NCBI GenBank assembly: GCA_024449915.1
Contig: JAMZAV010000357.1
Coordinates: 186,001-250,000 of the forward strand
Length of the DNA: 64,000 bases
Source: Sweltsa coloradensis
Lineage: Eukaryota > Arthropoda > Insecta > Plecoptera > Chloroperlidae
Direction: 5' to 3'
The notes beneath the pieces were generated by a model. It did not search any database, was not told the origin of the DNA, and worked only from the letters and a program-made list of their open reading frames with translations. This document shows, one piece after another, positions 11,481 to 64,000 of the stretch. Made by a program: the position numbers and the translations under genes. How positions within the stretch are numbered: the first letter of the stretch is position 1; each line of letters opens with the position of its first letter.

Positions 11481-13640
11481 AAATGCTTTTAAAACAGAGC
11501 TTAACTAGCGCACCCCACGCCAACTGCTTTGATGTCCTGATCACTGCGGGGAAGACCCAAAAAAATTTGTTAGCAAATTTTGCAAAATTTTACCCCTTGG
11601 CAATTTTCTACACACACTGGAACTTTCTAAGCCATGTTTTTGCAATTTCACATTTAAATTTGAACATTCTTCTTTACAATTTCATCGATTGTGAGAGAAG
11701 ATCGACATGTCCCTAAGGCCCCAGGTACAAACTGTTTTTTGAAAAAGTTCATGCAAATTTCAAAGGACGGAAAAATTATTTCAAACCAAATTTTACTTTA
11801 AGTATAAGATGTGGATTAGGTGCAATGTCTCTGGTGGATAACCTTTTTTTCATTAAGTTTTTGACTAAACTTCTCATTCGTAGTTCATTTAGACTTAGGG
11901 TGTTTTTGGTTGCCTTGGTTTTACCGCATCAACAATCTTTAAAGTAAAAGCTTTTTGAAAACACCGCATTTTTATATCGAGTTCAAAATTTTTTTTAATG
12001 GGAAAAACCCTTTCCCAAACCCAAAAATTTTTAAGTGGTGTCGTCCGTTTTTGCATGTATGAATGGTGAACAACAGCACCCCTTCATTTCTAGTTTGGGT
12101 TTATGAGTAACGAATCCATGCCGTATAGGGTACAGATTTAACTTGATTTTAAGAGAGTTTTTAAAACAGGAGTTTTTTGGTTGAAGGGGAACATATACAG
12201 CACTGCCAAGTCGCTGTTAACTCCAAAAAGTGTGGTGTACTCAATGATGGGGTACTCTACTTCCGGGTTTTAATTAAAAAATTGCGTTAGCTTTGCGGAA
12301 GTACGTGATGTTATTTTATTTATTGAAATTCGATGCCAAAGTTGAAAGAATTTGATTTTTTGTGGGGGAGACATAAAAGTATCCTTATTACCATGATTGG
12401 GTCAAAAGATTTTATACTTTGTACCACCGGTTAATCCTTAAAAAGTTTTGTGAATTTTGTCGATGCTCCATTTTCATACCAAAAAAAAACGACAGTGGAT
12501 GGGTATATTGCTTTTAAAGTGATTTACGTAGTTCTTTCAGGGTGAACTGTCTAGACCAAGGTAATCCCCGGAGTAAAAAACCCCCATCGATCACAAAGCA
12601 AAGTTTGCATTGGTTAATTTTACTCTATTCATTTATCGTTTTTTGTGCGTTTTATTCAAAAAAAGCGTACCCCCAATGGCAACTTTGAGGTTGCAAGGAA
12701 TACTGGGGAGTCAAATAAAGCTGTGGCGTTTTGCTTCATTTAATAGAATGCATTTGCTAAATCTTTTGAAGAACGTTTTTGAAACAACATGTAGGCCCAC
12801 AATTTAGGTGTTTGGGGAAAGCATTTAAAAAACAATCCCGGTTTGGGTTTTAACTTTTTACATCGCAAGTAAAGGAATGGAATATTTTAGATTTTAAAAA
12901 CGTTTTTATTTTTCTTTAAAAGTATAGTTTTCTCTACATCTTAAAATTTTTTTGAATCATCTTTTCATCATAATAAGGGTAACTAATAATCAATGGAGGT
13001 ATAAAAAGAGAGAAAATATACAAAAATATACGCTTAAAACAAAAGAAATAAGGATGAAAAAATTTTTGTAAACAATGTTTTAACCAAATCTGTGAAAATA
13101 AAAATTATGTGGTTTACGAAATAAAAAAGTTTTTAGAAGAAAAAAGTCATTTTTGATTTGTTTCCCCAAATTTTTTTAAACTTTTTTATAGTATTTTAAT
13201 TTGACAAAAATCTGGATAAGGGAAATGATCTTTAAAAACGAAAAAAACATTTAAAAAATTAATTGATATCTGCCCGCCGGGTAGATAGTGTGGGTTTTTG
13301 AAGCGCTTAGAACATGTGAGCTTGGACTTTAAAACCCCCCCCCCCCCCATTTTACTGCAATTTCAATTACAGATTTTTACCCCCTGAATATTTTATATAA
13401 AACCTAGGATCTTATCTTCATTTTATACCCTTCGGTTTTCAAATTACTTTTAAAAATTTTTTAAGCATAATTTTTTCAGATTTTTTAAATTTTGCAAATT
13501 TATCATGTTATGGTTTTTTAAATGCGGTAAAATTTATACACAGCTTACCTATTTACACTCTAATAAAAACAACCCCGCAAAAGTTACATTTTTATCAAAT
13601 AGAACAGGAGTATCTGATTAAAAATGCGTCATAAAAATAA
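11481..13640. other. Non-coding stretch of probable low sequence quality
   Basis: I recognise no gene. Homopolymer runs are strikingly long and uneven, including about 15 C near 13330. Short frames at 11483 and 12610 show no known motif. It may belong to the same satellite or transposon as its flanks. Confidence 0.3.
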
Positions 13641-14525
13641 ATAGGAAAAAAGCTCAGTGGACGCGTTTTTGGGCGGCACCCGGGACGGGAAACACCCCAT
13701 AGACATTCCCCTAATGTTACATACCAATAAGTCTTTTTGGTCTTTACCCATTTTGCTGAAAATTTTTAAAATTTGGGGAAAGGATAAAAACCACCGCCCT
13801 CAGAGGCCTTGACTCATTTCTTTGGGAAAAATTTTACTTTGTTTCTTCTAGGGCAATACATAGTGACCAAAATTTCTTGTGCGATTTTTCTTTCCCCATG
13901 GTAAGTTTTTTTTGTTAAAATGTAATTGTATCTACACACTTAGGATCAAAAAAAATTAAATTTTGTGCCGGAGGGGACATTTCTAAATGTTTTGGCTACC
14001 TCAGTTTTTGGCCTTTTAGTTTAAAAAAAAAATTTAGATAACTTTAATGAAATTTTTAAATTTTTTTTTTGAACGATTTTGCCACAAAATAATGGCATTC
14101 AATGGGGAACAAAATTTGCGGAGGGCAAAATTTCAACTCGATCCGAGCCCCGTCTGACCGCTATCATGAGCCAAAAAGCGGCGATTTTCCGTTCCCATGG
14201 TAACGGACTTTGTTAAATTTAAATTTTTCCATTACACTATTTATCGTCAAAATAAAAATAACAATTCGTGATCGGAGGGACATTCTAAATGATTTGGCCA
14301 CCTCAGTTTTGTGCATTTTAGTTTAAAAAAAAAAACTTTCGAAAAATTTTAAGTATTTTTTAATTTTTTTGAACGTTTTTGCCAAAAAACATCAGAAACC
14401 CCGCCTAGGGGGTAGTACGTGTGAAAAAATTCAGGTCGATCAAGAAACGGTGCGCCGTATCTAAACCAAAAAAAAAAGACATTCGGCCAAAGAGTCAATG
14501 GGAAAGCTCGCTTGCTCGCTAATTT
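13641..14525 (-). mobile_element. Helentron-like element B2, decayed and partly duplicated
   Basis: Aligns by eye with 4278-5016: GCTCAGTGGACGCG at the left, GAACGATTTTGCCACAAAA near 14073, and AGCTCGCTTGCTCGCTAA at the right. The ATTCTAAATG-TTTGGC segment occurs twice (13980 and 14282), so part is duplicated. Many differences are homopolymer length changes. Confidence 0.6.
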
Positions 14526-14925
14526 TTAATTTTGGGGATGGAAATAATGTTTTAACTTATTTTTTTTCCCGATTCAAAATTTTTTGGTTAAACTAGTTTG
14601 ATACACATTTGCAAAAATTTGTTCAAATTCAGAGAATATTGATTTTAATTAGATTTGACTAATTAATTAATTATGCAAATTAAGGGGGTCGGACAGCGGT
14701 AAAGTTTCTCTGGCATGTGAAGGTATACATAACCAACAACTTATGATAATCAAAAATTTTGTACCAATTAGTTTCGGGTCAATCCTATTTGGAAGCTTCG
14801 TTTCTTGGAGTATGGATCTCCGTGCGCTCGCCACTCGAATACGAAGACAAGCACGAGCAGTTTAGTTTGTTTAGAGATTCATTAAAACATAACGTAAGGA
14901 ACAAGATCATAAGGCCTTAATGAAT

Positions 14926-14957
14926 TGTATTCATCATCATCATCGTCATCGTCATCA

Positions 14958-15043
<86 letters not shown>
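14926..15043. repeat. CATCGT hexanucleotide microsatellite
   Basis: A CAT/CGT trinucleotide mixture resolving into about 15 perfect CATCGT units. In one frame it would read alternating His and Arg, giving a chance open frame from 14920 that I do not call a gene. Confidence 0.98.
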
Positions 15044-15308
15044 GGGGGGATAGTCGCGAAATTAAAACCAAGCAAAATTACATTTTTTTCGTATTATCTC
15101 GAGAACGATGCAAAATATCTAAAAACTGATTGCAGGCAGCTCTGTGGTTTTGGGAGAACTATAGTCTGTACGAAAAAATTTGTAATGTGATGGTAATTAA
15201 GTTTTTTATTTGATATATGAAATTTATTAAATGAATATCTTATACAAACCGCACCAATTATAAGATTTTAATATTTTTCCTTCCATTAGCATATTTAATA
15301 ATATGAAC

Positions 15309-15352
15309 CACCGCCGTCTGGATGTACCTTTACATACATCCAGACGGCGGTG
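15309..15352. repeat. Perfect 18-bp hairpin palindrome
   Basis: CACCGCCGTCTGGATGTA is followed after 8 bases by its exact reverse complement. It is flanked by ATATGAAC on both sides in the same orientation. Function unknown; it could be the two ends of a tiny foldback insertion. Confidence 0.9.
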
Positions 15353-15381
15353 TCGGTGATATGAACTCATAGATATCTTAA

Positions 15382-15761
15382 AATCTATAGTAGGCTAGAT
15401 TAGCAGTCAGTGGTCCACTTCCGTAACAATTTAGAAGCCATCTTGAAATCCCAGTTTGCATGTTAATTAAATGAGAGCGATTTGTAGCTCAAATTATTTT
15501 TAAATATGGCCGTCAATTTGACAGCTGAGCATACATTACTAAAATTTCCCTTATACAATAACTTTTTATTGTTTCTGTTTGTTCATTCCCATGCTGCACA
15601 AGCTAAAACCATATCAAACAATCCAGAAAAATACTTTATTGAATTAAACAAGCATAAAACGCCAAATAGCCATCTTGAATTAGATTCTCGACGCTTCAAT
15701 TTGCTACGCTCGCGCCTGTGCGGAGGTATTGGAGACTGCTAATCTAGCCTATTATAGGTGT
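15382..15761 (+). mobile_element. MITE related to the 3.7-kb TTAA element
   Basis: TTAA target duplications lie at 15378-15381 and 15762-15765. Terminal inverted repeats contain CTATAGTAGGCTAGAT and CTATAATAGGCTAGAT, each followed by TAGCAGTC. The inside matches the right arm of the element at 39329-43015, including GTTTGTTCATTCCCATGCTG and CACAAGCTAAAACCATATC. No complete gene. Confidence 0.85.
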
Positions 15762-15922
15762 TTAATTAATATCTGTGTATGAACTGTATGAACTCATAGC
15801 GAGAAGCGATGTATGGAGTATAGGTTTTGTGTTTGACCTGGGCTCTGGGGTATATCTACCAAACCATAGTCGCCTTGCATACGCCACTGGATTAATTTTG
15901 TAATCAATCGGTAACCTAATGT

Positions 15923-17160
15923 CAGAGATGGGCAGTATTTCAAGTGCGTGTATTTGAAATACATTTTTTTTTTGTATTTTGTATTTCAAATACTGCGTTG
16001 AAAAGTATTTGTATCTTGTATTTCAAAATACTCAACTTTGAAGTATCTTTGTATTTTCAAAATACTCAAAATACCTTACATGCATGGGACGATAAACCCA
16101 AAGAATTAGGCATTGAAAAGAATGTGTCAATAACAATTTCAGCATTTGCCAATATAAAATTATTATTTCCTAAGTAGCCAAAATTAGGACTGTTGGATGA
16201 GCTCGGGCAAACTTTTTTGACAATGTTTAATGTCCATTTAAAAATCGCTTGATCACCAAATCCATCTAATTTCACTTTCATTCTGGACCATTTTTTTACC
16301 TCTTATTAATTCATCCAAACAATTTGAAACCTTACGATATTGTTCAGGAAGGACATGCTAAGCTAGTGTCTATCTGATAACATTTCCGCATTTCAAATTC
16401 ATGTTTCCTATAAAGGCTTGGCAAAGTTTTACCAATTGTCTATTTATGGCACATGTATTGCCAGTTAACTAAACAAAAAATAGTAATAGCTTATTATTAA
16501 AATTTACTCCGATAGACACAACCGCATTTCATTCTACACCAACCGTCTAAAATTTTACCATCTTTAGGGTGAAAATAATCGTTGAAAAGCGTTCCAGAAT
16601 AAACACTTGCATTCCACATTGAAGCCGAGGTTTGACAGAGCATCCATTAGCCTTATTGGGGCACATGTTAAAATGTTTGCATTTCTTGTGTTCATTACCA
16701 AATAATTATTATGGTTTTTATCTATATTATATAAATAACAAAAAATAAATTTTGTCCTTTGTCAAAAAATTTCACATTAAGGGCCCTGGTGAAGTTGCCA
16801 TTTAATATAAACAATATTTTTAAATTGGCACATCTGATAGTAATGTCGATCAGAAACAATCATCCACATAATCAAAAAATTATGTGTGTAAATTATTATT
16901 ATGTCTACAATAAAATAAATTATTTTGAAAATGAAATGTATGTTTATTCCCCTTTATTGATTTCTAATAAGCATCTATGATGATTTTTTTTTGATGCATT
17001 TTGTATTTTGGAGTTTTTTCAAAATACAATATTGATTTTTGTATTTCAAATACAAATTTGCCGATGTATTTGTATCTTGTATTTGAAAATCCTGGGTTTT
17101 GAAGTATTTTGTATTTTGTATTTTTAAATACATTTTTTTTGAGTATTTTGCCCATCTCTG
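15923..17160. mobile_element. hAT-like element with perfect 8-bp target duplication
   Basis: Starts CAGAGATGGGCAGTATT, ends with CAAAATACTC-type sequence and CCCATCTCTG. The duplication CCTAATGT flanks both sides (15915-15922, 17161-17168). Subterminal GTATTTCAAATAC repeats are abundant. A 71-codon minus frame at 16066 is not recognisable as transposase. It sits just upstream of the RPC1 start codon. Confidence 0.88.
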
Positions 17161-17168
17161 CCTAATGT

Positions 17169-17360
17169 TCAATCCACTAATCAGGTTAAAATATAAAGTT
17201 TCAAATTCAAATAGTGGCGCTGTGACACAGCGCTGTTCTAGATAGCGGTGGATTTTCCTATTAAGTTTACATTTTGCGGGCGGTGATTATAGGCGAACGC
17301 GGTTTTTCTGCATGTGAAACGTATGAAAATCTAACATAAATTTTAAATATATTATTAACA
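17169..17360 (+). promoter_or_regulatory. Probable promoter/5' UTR interval of the RPC1 gene
   Basis: Only about 190 bp separate the end of a hAT-like element (with its target duplication) from the start codon. The interval has one GC-richer patch around 17215-17310. I see no convincing TATA box or initiator, so the transcription start is not placed. The call rests on position alone. Confidence 0.3.
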
Positions 17361-63955
<46,595 letters not shown>

Positions 63956-64000
63956 GTACGTACTAAAAGTTGTTAGGTCTACAAATTTAAGACTGTTGGA

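Noticed and set aside
14920..15129. Open frame with alternating His-Arg repeats
   Set aside because: It is produced by the CATCGT microsatellite and has no other coding features.

Overview
This is eukaryotic, intron-rich metazoan DNA. Almost all host coding capacity belongs to one plus-strand gene. It encodes the largest subunit of RNA polymerase III (RPC1, POLR3A in vertebrate nomenclature). I reconstructed 14 coding exons between 17361 and 63955, covering about 823 residues from the start codon to just before the bridge-helix region. The rest of the gene lies beyond the right edge. The catalytic NADFDGD loop is in exon 9, and the zinc-binding N-terminus is in exons 3 and 4. I cannot name the species. 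An arthropod-like 5S-derived SINE head and repeat families typical of invertebrates suggest an invertebrate, possibly an arthropod, at low confidence.

Layout: 1-17360 is upstream DNA made almost entirely of repeats: Helitron/Helentron-like elements, a THAP-domain transposon, a 5S-derived SINE, MITEs, satellites, and a hAT-like element ending about 200 bp before the start codon. Exons 1-2 lie at 17.4-17.6 kb. Intron 2 (17.6-24.8 kb) holds a local duplication, two hAT-like elements and a broken non-LTR reverse transcriptase. Exons 3-4 lie at 24.8-25.4 kb and exon 5 at 32.5 kb. A decayed hAT transposase follows, then exons 6-7 (36.5-37.4 kb), a pair of direct repeats carrying hammerhead-ribozyme-like motifs, and a 3.7-kb TTAA-flanked transposon with a recognisable but uncharacterised gene family. 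Exons 8-9 (43.2-44.7 kb) follow, with the 3' splice site and start of exon 9 triplicated. Intron 9 holds an RTE-like LINE and two related hAT elements with ATCGAT-rich ends. Exons 10-14 lie at 49.5, 54.2, 57.6, 62.0 and 63.8 kb, separated by further nested elements.

The genes do not form a pathway. The window is one housekeeping gene whose introns are full of nested mobile DNA. Two conserved exon regions show single-base homopolymer gains that break the frame, and some non-coding stretches have grossly stretched homopolymers. Part of the sequence therefore probably carries consensus errors. The strongest structural signals are the hammerhead motif, the exon 9 acceptor triplication, the Helentron-like family, the TTAA element, and two SINE types sharing one 3' tail.
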